From: Pedobacter roseus
GTDB lineage: Bacteria > Bacteroidota > Bacteroidia > Sphingobacteriales > Sphingobacteriaceae
Length of the DNA stretch: 64,000 nucleotides
Assembly: GCF_014395225.1 (NCBI RefSeq)
Contig: NZ_CP060723.1
Location: 3,224,001-3,288,000, forward strand
Direction: 5' to 3'
The translations under genes and the position numbers were made by a program. Positions 48,032 to 56,972 of the stretch are shown here, piece after piece (the first letter of the stretch is position 1; every line of letters starts with the position of its first letter). The notes below the pieces were generated by a model that saw only the letters and a program-made list of their open reading frames with translations, searched no databases and was not told where the DNA came from.

Positions 48032-48124
48032 CTAACTCTTTTTACCGCTAAAAATTACAAAGAAAACACTAAAACCACCTAAAAGGAAAATTATTCCTAG
48101 AATCATATTTAATTTATCGCCCAT
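48032..48124 (-). CDS. Very small membrane protein (30 residues)
   Basis: ATG at 48124, stop at 48032. It is almost entirely one hydrophobic helix (MILGIIFLLGGFSVFFVIF) with a basic end (SGKKS). Too short for ordinary gene calling, but the composition is that of real single-helix peptides. No homologue recognised. The rest of the 47973-48325 gap is AT-rich with nothing else visible. Confidence 0.45.
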   Translation of the reverse strand: MGDKLNMILGIIFLLGGFSVFFVIFSGKKS

Positions 48125-48325
48125 TCTGTAAGCTACAGATTAAATTTGTAATGACAATAGACTGACACAAAATTATTACAAAATACAACCACAGGTTGTA
48201 AGAATACCGAATTTTATCTAAATTGAGATCGTAATACACCGTTACAGCGACTCATTAAAATCTAACCAATTTCAAAACATCTGACATCAGCTGATGTTAA
48301 ACAAAAGACACTAAACTACCAAAAC

Positions 48326-48508
48326 ATGAAACAACTAACCAAAAACAGCACTAAAGAGGAATTGGAAAGCATCAGAAAAGGTGATACGATTAAAGATGAT
48401 ACCGGAAAACAGGGAGAAGTTGCCCAGATCGAAATCTTAACGCGCAGACAAGAAAAACAATATTACTATAAGCTTAAAAACGACGGGACTATACTGGTAA
48501 TTAAATAA
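48326..48508 (+). CDS. Small hypothetical protein
   Basis: 60 residues, hydrophilic and Lys/Glu-rich, with a beta-like KGDTIKDDTGKQGEV followed by a YYYKLKNDGTILVI strand, suggesting a small barrel. No family recognised. It lies between the AraC gene and the sugar dehydrogenase, on the latter's strand. Confidence 0.55.
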   Translation: MKQLTKNSTKEELESIRKGDTIKDDTGKQGEVAQIEILTRRQEKQYYYKLKNDGTILVIK

Positions 48509-48601
48509 ATACTACCTCAAATAACAACCTGACTTTAAAAAATTAAACAAGTATTTTATACTATATTTATTTAGTAAAACGATTTATTCAATCTTCTGTC
48601 T

Positions 48602-50011
48602 ATGATAAAAATAAAATACCTTGTTTGTGTGGCTTTTATAATTGCCTTTGTTTTTGCGAGTAGCTTTACCGTTAATATTAATAGAGCAGACGAAAACGTA
48701 TTTTTTGAAATAGATACATTGGCAAGCAACCTCACTGTACCCTGGCAGATCGTGTTTTTGCCAGACCGTACCATGTTGTTTACCGAACGCCCCGGGCAGG
48801 TACGCCTTTACCGCAATGGCAAAATTAATGAAAAGCCAGTATTATCGGTAAATGATATCAAAGCCGAAACCAAAACGGGTTTATTGGGCATGGTGATTCA
48901 CCCTGCTTTTAACAAAAATCATTTTATATACCTGGCCCACAATTATGCAGAGAACAACCACTTATGGCTCCGTGTAGTGCGGTACGAATTTAAAAATGAC
49001 ACGCTTATCCACCCTAAAACATTAATTGAACAGATTCCTGCTGCGAGGAACCATACTGGTTGCCGGTTGATTTTTGGACCCGACCAAAAATTATATATTT
49101 CCACCGGCGATGCCGATCAGCCCGTACTTGCCCAGGATTTAAAAACTTATAATGGTAAAATTTTAAGGCTAAATGATGACGGAAGTGTCCCGTCGGATAA
49201 TTCTTTTGTTAAAAATGATACCGCCCGTAAAGAAATCTGGTCGTATGGGCACCGTAACCCGCAAGGTTTCGCTTTTGAAACTGGTACAAACAAATTTTAT
49301 GATACAGAACATGGTCCTACAGGTGGCGATGAGGTTAATATTATTGAAAAAGGAGCCAATTATGGCTGGCCGGTAATCCATCATCAGGAAAGTAAAACAG
49401 GCATGATAACTCCATTTTTAGAGTATACGCCTTCAATTGGCCCTTCGGAGGCTATATTTTATAAAGGAAATGCTTTTCCTCAATTGAAAAATAATCTTCT
49501 TATTGCCTGTTTACGCGGCGAATCGATATTGAGGATCGAAATGGATAAAGGAAAAGTGATTAAACAGGAGGTGTTGTTAAAAAAGCAATATGGCAGGATC
49601 AGATCAATAGTGGTCGGTCCTGACGGATACCTATATATTTCAACATCAAATTTCGATATGCCCGAAAGTAAAGGCGAAAGACCTTATGATATGATCCTCA
49701 GGTTGCGTCCTTCAACTACAAAAAACAATCAGGTAGCCCAAACCATCACTTCAAACAACAAAACGACTACAACTGCTGGCCCTGCTATGATGTTTAAGCA
49801 GCTCTGCGCATCCTGCCACGGCGATAAATTACAGGGCAGTGCGACGGTTTATAGCCTTGTTGGTGGTAAATTCAAACATGGTGCAGATAAACAATCGATT
49901 ATCAACAACATCAGCAATGGAATAATAGATAAAGGAATGCCCGCATGGAATGGTGCCATCAGCAAAAAGGACATCGAGAGCCTGGCTGATTATATGTTAA
50001 GGGCGAAGTGA
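48602..50011 (+). CDS. PQQ-type sugar dehydrogenase with cytochrome c domain
   Basis: 469 residues. An N-terminal export segment (1-24), a six-bladed soluble-glucose-dehydrogenase-like propeller (about 40-370, with LTVPWQIVFLPDRTMLFTERP, HTGCRLIFGPD and SYGHRNPQGFAFE), and a C-terminal single-haem cytochrome c domain with CASCHG. PQQ oxidises aldoses and passes electrons to the haem in the periplasm. Similar layout to the 902-residue protein downstream, so the pair may work together. Confidence 0.9.
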   Translation: MIKIKYLVCVAFIIAFVFASSFTVNINRADENVFFEIDTLASNLTVPWQIVFLPDRTMLFTERPGQVRLYRNGKINEKPVLSVNDIKAETKTGLLGMVIHPAFNKNHFIYLAHNYAENNHLWLRVVRYEFKNDTLIHPKTLIEQIPAARNHTGCRLIFGPDQKLYISTGDADQPVLAQDLKTYNGKILRLNDDGSVPSDNSFVKNDTARKEIWSYGHRNPQGFAFETGTNKFYDTEHGPTGGDEVNIIEKGANYGWPVIHHQESKTGMITPFLEYTPSIGPSEAIFYKGNAFPQLKNNLLIACLRGESILRIEMDKGKVIKQEVLLKKQYGRIRSIVVGPDGYLYISTSNFDMPESKGERPYDMILRLRPSTTKNNQVAQTITSNNKTTTTAGPAMMFKQLCASCHGDKLQGSATVYSLVGGKFKHGADKQSIINNISNGIIDKGMPAWNGAISKKDIESLADYMLRAK

Positions 50012-50100
50012 GTGAATGAATGATTGAGTGAATGAATGAGTGAATGAATGAATGAGTGAATGAATGAATGAATGAGAGATTGATTGATTGATTGAGTGAA
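50008..50100. repeat. GAAT/GAGT tetranucleotide microsatellite
   Basis: About 23 units of GAAT with GAGT and GATT variants, starting inside the stop codon of the dehydrogenase gene. A second, 17-bp tandem repeat based on CATTCTCTAATTC (about five copies) follows at 50122-50203. Non-coding spacer before the next dehydrogenase. Confidence 0.9.
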
Positions 50101-50284
50101 TTTTTTATGACTTCAATAAATCCAACATTCTCTAATTCCAACATTCTCTAATTCAATAATTCTCTAATTCTATCATTCTCTAATTCAATCATTCTCTAAT
50201 TCACTGATTCGCATAAATTTTGATACAATGATTCAATTTTTAAAACAATGCGTTATATTTATTAAAAATACCTCAACCAAATAG

Positions 50285-52993
50285 ATGAAAACAACATTTA
50301 CCTTAGTGTTATCTGCCATTGCGTTTATATTAATTTCGGCGACTACATTCAACAAAAAAACTTACCAGGGCAAGGCTTTCAATTTTCTTAACAAAAATAA
50401 AATTGATACACCCGATCAGGACCGCTTCGTTAAAGTTACCCTTGCACAGGGAGAATTTACCGAACCAACAGAAATGGCCGTTCTTCCAAACCTCGATATT
50501 TTAGTGGCGCAACGCCGCGGTGAAGTATTAATTTATAAAAACCAGACTAAAAAAATTAAGGAAGCAGGCAAACTTGATGTTTACTTCAAAACCAGCAATC
50601 CTGATGTGAATGCCGAAGAAGGTTTGCTGGGTATGGCGGCCGATCCAAAATTTGCGGTAAACAAATACATTTATCTTTTTTACAGTCCTTTTGATAAATC
50701 AGTAAACCGTTTATCGAGATTTAAGCTGGTTAATGATCAGATTGTAAAAGAATCAGAAAAAATCATTTTAGAATTCTATTCTCAACGCGAAATCTGCTGC
50801 CATACCGGCGGTTCAATAGCTTTTGGATCAGATCATCTGCTTTATGTTTCAACTGGCGACAACTCCACTCCTTTTGATGCACCAAAACAACAATATGTGA
50901 ACAAAGGTTATGCCCCGCTTGATAACAGAAAAGGCTTTGAACAATATGATGCCAGAAGATCGGCTGGAAACACCAACGATTTACGTGGAAAAATTTTAAG
51001 GATCAAAGTAAACGAAGACGGAACTTACAGCATTCCGGATGGTAACCTTTTTCCAAAAAATGATCCAAAGGCCAGACCAGAGATTTATGTAATGGGTGAT
51101 AGAAATCCTTACCGCATTTCAGTAGATCAAAAAACCAATTTTTTATACTGGGGTGAAGTTGGTCCGGATGCCACTAATGATGATGAATTAAGGGGCCCGA
51201 GAGGTTATGACGAAGTAAACCAAGCTAAAAAGGCGGGTAATTTTGGTTGGCCGCTATTTATTGGCAATAACTACCCTTATAAAGCTTACGACTTTACCAA
51301 CGGCGCAAATGGCAATGCTTTTGATCCTAAGGCACCGATTAACAATTCGCCTAATAATACCGGTTTGGAGCAGCTTCCTCCGGCACAACCAGCCTTTATC
51401 TGGTATCCTTATGGCGAGTCGTTAGAATTTCCTCAGGTAGGTGCCGGAGGACGTACGGCAATGGCTGGCCCTGTGTATTATGCCAGTGCAAACTCGCCCT
51501 ACCCTGCTTATTACAACGGAAAATTGATTATTTATGAATGGGTACGCGGTTGGGTAAAAGCGGTAACCATGAACGATAAAGGCGATTACCAGAGCATGGA
51601 ACCTTTTTTATCAAAAGTTTCGCTGGCTGCACCAATCGATATGGAGTTAGGTCCAGATGGAAAATTGTACATTTTAGAGTATGGCAAAGGCTGGTTCAGT
51701 AAAAATCCTGATGCTGCCATCTCAAGAATCGATTATTTAAAAGGAAACCGTCCGCCAAAAGTAGAAAAACTGGATATTGTAAAAACAAGCGGATTGCTTC
51801 CTTACAAAATGACGGCTAATGTGATCGCTAAAGATCCTGATGGAGATGCCTTAACTTATATTTGGAATTTAGGAAAAGGCATAACCAAAACCACCACTTC
51901 GCCAACCTTACAATATACCTATACAAAAGCAGGCGAATATCCGGTAAGCGTTACCGTGATGGATAAAAGTAAAGCTGCTGCAAAAAGTGCTGTAACGCCT
52001 GTTTTTGCAGGAAACGAACATCCGAACGTAACAATTGATTTAGCCGGAAATAAGAGTTTTTATTTCCCAAACAAGCCGGTTGATTACAAGGTTCTGGTTA
52101 GCGACAAAGGTTCGAAAGTAAACAATAGTCGCATCTACATCTCAAATACCTATACCGAAGGAACTGATATGGCCGGGGCACAACTGGGCCACCAGCAAGC
52201 TGCGCAAACCATGATTGGTAAAGCTTTGATGTTAAAATCGGATTGCAGTACCTGCCACAAAGAATCTGCTGTTTCTATAGGCCCTGCATTTGATAAAGTT
52301 GCGGCCAAATATAAAAACGATCCCAAAGCGGTTGATTACCTGGCTTCGAAAGTAATTGGTGGTAGCCAAGGGGTTTGGGGAGAAGTACCCATGCCGGCAC
52401 ACACAGCAATGAAAGAAGCTGAAGTGAAGAAAATTACCGAATGGATTATGACTTTGGGCAATAAAGAGGCTGTTAAAGCATCATTACCTACAGCTGGCAA
52501 AATTGTTCCACCAGCAGCAAAAGATAAAAAGAAATCGGTTTTAACGTTAAAAGCAACGTATACTGATGCAGGTGCTCCCGGTTTGAAGCCGTTAACAACC
52601 ACCAACCTGGTGAATTTAAAAAGCAACGTGATTGAAGCTGATGACATTAAAAATTTTGGAGGCTTTGAACGAAAAGATGTGTTTGGAGGCGAAAAACTGA
52701 TCTTAAGCAAAAATAATGGCTGGATAGCAATAAAAGATGTTGATTTGAACGGTATTTCTGGCTTCGAATTTTCATTCTTAAATCTAGATCCGGGTGCTGA
52801 CGGGGAAATAGAAATCAGATTGGATAGTAGTAATGGTATTATGATCGGAAAATCTACTTTCAGAAAAAGTGTTCCAATTAATATGCTTTCGGATGGAAAA
52901 TTCCACTCGATCTATTTTATTTTCAAAGAATTAAAAACCGGCGACAAAAAGAACCGACCGATTATTCAATCCATAACGGTAGAGCCTAAATAG
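50285..52993 (+). CDS. PQQ sugar dehydrogenase with PKD, cytochrome c and C-terminal binding domain
   Basis: 902 residues, exported (hydrophobic 1-20). Order: sugar-dehydrogenase-like propeller (about 45-490, CCHTGGSIAFGSD, MGDRNPYRISVD), PKD domain (about 495-575, DPDGDALTYIWNLG), single-haem cytochrome c (about 635-720, CSTCHK), and a beta-sandwich of carbohydrate-binding type (about 755-902). Widespread multi-domain type in Bacteroidota, probably a periplasmic or surface oxidase of sugars. A terminator follows. Substrate not known. Confidence 0.9.
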   Translation: MKTTFTLVLSAIAFILISATTFNKKTYQGKAFNFLNKNKIDTPDQDRFVKVTLAQGEFTEPTEMAVLPNLDILVAQRRGEVLIYKNQTKKIKEAGKLDVYFKTSNPDVNAEEGLLGMAADPKFAVNKYIYLFYSPFDKSVNRLSRFKLVNDQIVKESEKIILEFYSQREICCHTGGSIAFGSDHLLYVSTGDNSTPFDAPKQQYVNKGYAPLDNRKGFEQYDARRSAGNTNDLRGKILRIKVNEDGTYSIPDGNLFPKNDPKARPEIYVMGDRNPYRISVDQKTNFLYWGEVGPDATNDDELRGPRGYDEVNQAKKAGNFGWPLFIGNNYPYKAYDFTNGANGNAFDPKAPINNSPNNTGLEQLPPAQPAFIWYPYGESLEFPQVGAGGRTAMAGPVYYASANSPYPAYYNGKLIIYEWVRGWVKAVTMNDKGDYQSMEPFLSKVSLAAPIDMELGPDGKLYILEYGKGWFSKNPDAAISRIDYLKGNRPPKVEKLDIVKTSGLLPYKMTANVIAKDPDGDALTYIWNLGKGITKTTTSPTLQYTYTKAGEYPVSVTVMDKSKAAAKSAVTPVFAGNEHPNVTIDLAGNKSFYFPNKPVDYKVLVSDKGSKVNNSRIYISNTYTEGTDMAGAQLGHQQAAQTMIGKALMLKSDCSTCHKESAVSIGPAFDKVAAKYKNDPKAVDYLASKVIGGSQGVWGEVPMPAHTAMKEAEVKKITEWIMTLGNKEAVKASLPTAGKIVPPAAKDKKKSVLTLKATYTDAGAPGLKPLTTTNLVNLKSNVIEADDIKNFGGFERKDVFGGEKLILSKNNGWIAIKDVDLNGISGFEFSFLNLDPGADGEIEIRLDSSNGIMIGKSTFRKSVPINMLSDGKFHSIYFIFKELKTGDKKNRPIIQSITVEPK

Positions 52994-53012
52994 TTAAATC
53001 GAAAAAACTTAG

Positions 53013-53046
53013 CCCGAAACTTATAACAATAGGTTTCGGGTTTTTT
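53013..53046 (+). terminator. Terminator of the large dehydrogenase gene
   Basis: Stem CCCGAAAC/GTTTCGGG with a 12-base loop and a TTTTTT run, 20 bp after the stop. Confidence 0.8.
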
Positions 53047-53092
53047 ATTGTAAAAATTGATGATTTAATACTCTTCATTAATCCTGCAATAA

Positions 53093-53100
53093 TATCTTTG
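53093..53100 (+). promoter_or_regulatory. -7 promoter box (TATCTTTG)
   Basis: TAnnTTTG match 21 bases before the ATG at 53122 of the HAD phosphatase gene. Confidence 0.5.
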
Positions 53101-53121
53101 CAGCAAACTTTAAGGATTTCC

Positions 53122-53757
53122 ATGCAAAACATTAAAAACATTATTTTCGACTACGGAAACGTTATATTTGATATCGATTTCAGAATAGCCCAGGCATCTT
53201 TTCAAAAACTGGGTATTACCGATATAGAAAATTTCTTCGCTCATAAAGCACACAATCAATTATTTGATGATTTTGAAACAGGCGCCATTTCTCCGGCTGA
53301 ATTTAGGGCAGGGATCAGGAAAGCAGCCAATAAACCTGAATTAACTGATCAACAGATTGATGATGCATGGAACAGTCTTTTAATCGGTACCATTCAGGAA
53401 AACCATGATTTACTGCTTCAGGTAAAAGAAAAGTACCGCACCTTTTTATTGAGCAACAATAACGAAATCCATTACGATTGGATTATCAATTATTTGAAAA
53501 CTACTTTCGAAATCAATAATTATGATGCCTATTTTGAGAAAGCTTATTTCTCACAGCACATGAAATTGCGTAAGCCCAATTCCAATATTTTTGAGCAGGT
53601 GCTAAAGGAAAACAACTTAAATCCGGCAGAAACCTTGTTTATCGATGATAGTCCACAGCATATTGAAGGTGCTAAAAAATTAGGTTTAAATACCTTATTA
53701 ATGACAGAAAAACCTGCTCAATTAGGATCGTTTTTAAAAGCAAACGGAATTTTATAA
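53122..53757 (+). CDS. HAD family phosphatase
   Basis: 211 residues from the ATG at 53122 (a TTG at 53098 lies inside the promoter). Motif I IIFDYGNVIFDID is a variant in which the second Asp of DxD is replaced by Gly (as in YihX/haloacid-dehalogenase-like members); motif II LLSNNN, and motif IV LFIDDSPQHIEGAKKLG. Cytoplasmic hydrolase of small phosphates; substrate unknown. Starts a two-gene unit with the Mpo1-like gene 8 bp downstream. Confidence 0.88.
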   Translation: MQNIKNIIFDYGNVIFDIDFRIAQASFQKLGITDIENFFAHKAHNQLFDDFETGAISPAEFRAGIRKAANKPELTDQQIDDAWNSLLIGTIQENHDLLLQVKEKYRTFLLSNNNEIHYDWIINYLKTTFEINNYDAYFEKAYFSQHMKLRKPNSNIFEQVLKENNLNPAETLFIDDSPQHIEGAKKLGLNTLLMTEKPAQLGSFLKANGIL

Positions 53758-53765
53758 ATTAGGGT

Positions 53766-54086
53766 ATGACAGAGAAAAAGTTTATATCGTTAAAAGAATT
53801 CTACCCTTTTTACCTTTCAGAACACAGCAATACCACCTCCCGAATTCTGCATTTTATCGGAACTGGCTTAGTTATATTGGCTTTTTTTACCGGTTTTCTT
53901 TTTCATAACTGGCACTTCTTTCTGGCCATGCCCATATTAGGCTATGGTTTCGCATGGGTGGGTCATTTCTTCTTTGAGAAAAACAGGCCGGCTACATTTC
54001 AGTATCCGGGTTACAGCCTGGCAAGTGATTTTATCCTGTTTTACGATTTACTAACAGGAAAACAAGGTTTTGTTGTAAAGAAATAG
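53766..54086 (+). CDS. Mpo1-like (DUF962) membrane protein
   Basis: 106 residues with two or three hydrophobic segments and the family histidines: SEHSNTTSRILHFIGTG near the N-terminus and YGFAWVGHFFFEKNRPAT. In yeast the homologue Mpo1 is an iron dioxygenase that shortens 2-hydroxy fatty acids during phytosphingosine breakdown. That role would suit an organism with 2-hydroxylated sphingolipids (see 12-23 kb), but is inference here. Confidence 0.85.
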   Translation: MTEKKFISLKEFYPFYLSEHSNTTSRILHFIGTGLVILAFFTGFLFHNWHFFLAMPILGYGFAWVGHFFFEKNRPATFQYPGYSLASDFILFYDLLTGKQGFVVKK

Positions 54087-54120
54087 TTTTGAGTAGTTTA
54101 AAAAAATACCTTTCAAATTA

Positions 54121-54365
54121 AACTCGATCCGATAGCTATCGGATGGAGCGGCATCCTTTTTGGCTGTCGCCCGGAGCGAAGTGGAAGGGCAGCCAAAAAG
54201 ATACAGCGTAAAGCGGGGCTGCACACCCCTAAGAACTACTGCATGCCCATTTTCAAAAAAATAATGTATCTATTTTAAGAAATAATTGTCGTCGTAACTA
54301 AAAGAAAATCGTCATCTCTACTGAAGTGTAGTGGAGATCCTTCGACTACGCTCAGGATGACAATT
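54121..54365. repeat. REP-like palindromic repeats
   Basis: Contains ATCCGATAGCTATCGGAT (54126-54143), then a hairpin CTTTTTGGCTGTCGCCC/GGGCAGCCAAAAAG, and a second repeat at 54307-54362 (CGTCATCTCTACTGAAGTG ... CGCTCAGGATGAC). Non-coding spacer, part of a family seen at 11.8, 13.8, 24.9 and 58.1 kb. The remainder of the 54087-54427 gap is without feature. Confidence 0.75.
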
Positions 54366-54427
54366 ACACTTCTCGAAATGACGACTCTGCTAATTGAAAA
54401 TTAGCCAATTGTTAACTGAAAATCGAT

Positions 54428-55612
54428 CTACAGTTTTCTTCTTTTCAATTCTCTTTCAATCAAACCTAATTCACGGCCTGTTTGTCCGGCAACTGAAGTA
54501 TTTTCTTGTGCTCTTCTGAACAAATAAGGCATTACCGCTTTAATCGGCCCGTAAGGCACGTATTTGGCCACATTATAATCAGAATCAGCCAGGTTAAAGC
54601 TTAAATTATCGCTCATGCCCAATAATTGTGCAAAGTAAACGTGCGGGTGGTTATGCCTGATATTTTTTTCTTCCAAAAGATAGGTCAGTAAACGGCTGCT
54701 ATCTTCATTATGTGTTCCGGCAACAATGGCAATTTCTTCAATATGATCTACACAGTAGCGTAATGATTCGTTATAATCACGGTCAGAAGCTTCTTTATCA
54801 GGCTGAATCGGCGAAGGATAACCCATTTCTGCAGCGCGTTTACGTTCTTTTTCCATATATGCACCACGAACCATTTTAACCCCCAAAATAAAGCCATCAG
54901 CTTTGGCAATTAAATGGTCGGCCTTCATATCAGCCAGTTTATCATGACGGTACATTTGGTAAGTATTGTACACAATAATGCGTTCGCGATTAAATTTACG
55001 CATCATATCTAAAGCCAGTTCATCAATGGTATTCTGGATCCAGGTTTCTTCCGCATCGATCATAATCGGCACGCCTCTATCAAAAGCCGTTTTACAGATC
55101 ATTTCGCAGCGCAGTTTTACCTTTTCGTATTCTGCCTGTTCGGTAGCGGTTAAAGTTTCTTTGGCATCCAGTTTCTGCAATAATGCAAAACGGCCAATAC
55201 CTGTTATTTTAAAAACGGTGATCGGAATTTTAGCATCGCCATCTGCACGAACAATCGTACGGATAATTTCAGCACAAGTTTCATCAAAAACCTGCTCTTC
55301 TTCTTCTCCTTCAACCGAATAATCTAAAATGGTGCCCACGCCGCCTTTATCCAGCTGCTCGATGGCTTTATTACACTCGGCAATGGTTTCGCCGCCACAA
55401 AACTGTTGAAAAATGGTGGCTTTAATTGCGCCCTGGATAGGCAGCCCAATATTTAAGAAAAAGTTTGTAATGGCCGGACCAACTTTAGTGAGGAAATTAC
55501 TGCCGATCATTTTAAAAAGCCAAAATGCTTTTTTCAGTTCCTGATTCGTTTTTTGACGGAACGCAATTTCCGTATTGTCAAAATTTGGTTGTTTATTGGG
55601 GACTAAATCCAT
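54428..55612 (-). CDS. Proline dehydrogenase family protein
   Basis: 394 residues, FAD TIM-barrel enzyme of the PRODH/PutA-N type: GVGTILDYSVEG, VFKITGIGRFALLQ, IMIDAEETWIQ, VKMVRGAYMEKER, VAGTHNED and, near the end, LFRRAQENTSVAGQTGRE, which holds the arginine pair that binds proline carboxylate. Oxidises proline to pyrroline-5-carboxylate. A TAATTTTG box at 55642-55649 (minus strand) lies upstream. Monocistronic; the P5C dehydrogenase partner is not in view. Confidence 0.93.
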   Translation of the reverse strand: MDLVPNKQPNFDNTEIAFRQKTNQELKKAFWLFKMIGSNFLTKVGPAITNFFLNIGLPIQGAIKATIFQQFCGGETIAECNKAIEQLDKGGVGTILDYSVEGEEEEQVFDETCAEIIRTIVRADGDAKIPITVFKITGIGRFALLQKLDAKETLTATEQAEYEKVKLRCEMICKTAFDRGVPIMIDAEETWIQNTIDELALDMMRKFNRERIIVYNTYQMYRHDKLADMKADHLIAKADGFILGVKMVRGAYMEKERKRAAEMGYPSPIQPDKEASDRDYNESLRYCVDHIEEIAIVAGTHNEDSSRLLTYLLEEKNIRHNHPHVYFAQLLGMSDNLSFNLADSDYNVAKYVPYGPIKAVMPYLFRRAQENTSVAGQTGRELGLIERELKRRKL

Positions 55613-55692
55613 TTTTTATCTATATATAAGTCAGATTGGTGCAAAATTATAAAAAGCATTGGTTGTTAAAACTAAAAACCTCTAAATAATCG

Positions 55693-55700
55693 TATTTTTG
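55693..55700 (+). promoter_or_regulatory. -7 promoter box (TATTTTTG)
   Basis: TAnnTTTG match ending six bases before the ATG at 55707, predicting a leaderless message for the S4 protein and aroB. Confidence 0.5.
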
Positions 55701-55706
55701 CATAAA

Positions 55707-55913
55707 ATGATACAATTCAAATTAGAAGGCGAATTTATTCCACTAATCCAGCTGCTAAAAGCGACAGGTTTGGTTGGCACTGGTGGCGATGCGCAGGCTG
55801 CCGTAATGGATGGTTTGGTAAAATGCAACGGCGAAGTAGAGTTTCGCAAACGCTACAAAGTCAGAGTTGGCGATATCATCACTTTTGAACAAGATAAAAT
55901 CGAAGTAATTTAA
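55707..55913 (+). CDS. S4-domain RNA-binding protein
   Basis: 68 residues: a single S4 RNA-binding domain (PLIQLLKATGLVGTGGDAQAAVMDGLVKCNGEVE), of the YbcJ/YaaA-like small type. The ATG at 55707 is chosen; the frame from 55698 uses a TTG that lies in the -7 box. Stop and the aroB start overlap as TAATG, so the two are co-translated. Its target RNA is unknown. Confidence 0.88.
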   Translation: MIQFKLEGEFIPLIQLLKATGLVGTGGDAQAAVMDGLVKCNGEVEFRKRYKVRVGDIITFEQDKIEVI

Positions 55914-56971
55914 TGGAAACCTTAACGAGCGCAGGCCATTCGCTTTATTTCGAAAGCAATTTAGACGCCTTAAAAACACTTTTAGAAAGCAACAAGTACA
56001 GTAAAGTTTTTGTACTTGCTGATGAACATACCAGCGAAATCTGTTTACCTCTTTTTCAATCGCTTTTAGACGATTTCTCTGAATTTGACCTGATCGAAAC
56101 TTCAGCAGGCGAAGAAAATAAAAATATTGATTTTTGTATCGGCATCTGGAAAACCCTTCTGGATTTTGAAGCCGACCGCAAAAGTTTGATGATCAATCTG
56201 GGCGGTGGCGTAATTACCGATATGGGCGGGTTTATTGCTTCTACCTACAAAAGAGGGATCGATTTTATCAATGTACCTACTACCCTATTATCGCAGGTTG
56301 ATGCCTCGGTAGGTGGTAAAACCGGAATTGATATCGATAATGTTAAAAATATGGTGGGTACTTTTACCCTGCCACAGATGGTCTTTATCGAAACCGCATT
56401 CCTAAAAACATTGCCAGAGCGTGAACTTTTATCAGGTTTTGCTGAAATGATTAAACACGGTTTGATTTATGACAAACCATATTACGAAAAGTTAAAAGCC
56501 AGCAATTACCTTATTCCTGCTGCTGAAGATATTTACCGTTCGGTAGAAATTAAAAACGAAGTGGTAACCATCGATCCGCATGAAAAAAACCTTCGGAAAA
56601 TTTTAAACTTTGGTCATACCATTGGGCATGCTGTTGAGGGCTACTCTCTGGCAAACGACGAAAATCCGTTAACGCACGGCGAAGCCATTGCCATCGGTTT
56701 TATTTGTGAGGCGGCATTATCGATCAAAAACAGTACGTTAACGAAAGAAGAACTGAACGACATCAGTGGCTATATCTTATCGTTATATCCTAAATATCAC
56801 ATTAAAAAAGAAAGTTTCGATACCCTTTTTGAATTGATGCAGAGTGATAAAAAGAATGAAGACGGCAATATCCTCTTCTCACTTTTAGAAAAAACTGGCA
56901 AATGCACGTTTAACTGCCGTGTAAGCACAGCCAATATTTTAAGCAGTTTAGATTATTATAACAGTTTATAA
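55913..56971 (+). CDS. aroB: 3-dehydroquinate synthase
   Basis: 352 residues, second step of the shikimate pathway (DAHP to 3-dehydroquinate) using NAD and a divalent metal. Family marks: NLGGGVITDMGGFIASTYKRG, VPTTLLSQVDASVGGKTGID, and metal ligands in LPERELLSGFAEMIKHG, NFGHTIGHAVE and HGEAIAIG. Overlaps the S4 gene by one base; the next gene starts 1 bp after its stop, so all three form a unit. Confidence 0.96.
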   Translation: METLTSAGHSLYFESNLDALKTLLESNKYSKVFVLADEHTSEICLPLFQSLLDDFSEFDLIETSAGEENKNIDFCIGIWKTLLDFEADRKSLMINLGGGVITDMGGFIASTYKRGIDFINVPTTLLSQVDASVGGKTGIDIDNVKNMVGTFTLPQMVFIETAFLKTLPERELLSGFAEMIKHGLIYDKPYYEKLKASNYLIPAAEDIYRSVEIKNEVVTIDPHEKNLRKILNFGHTIGHAVEGYSLANDENPLTHGEAIAIGFICEAALSIKNSTLTKEELNDISGYILSLYPKYHIKKESFDTLFELMQSDKKNEDGNILFSLLEKTGKCTFNCRVSTANILSSLDYYNSL

Positions 56972-56972
56972 A

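Noticed and set aside
50008..50203. CRISPR array
   Set aside because: Units are too short and directly adjacent with no unique spacers, and no cas genes are present in the window.
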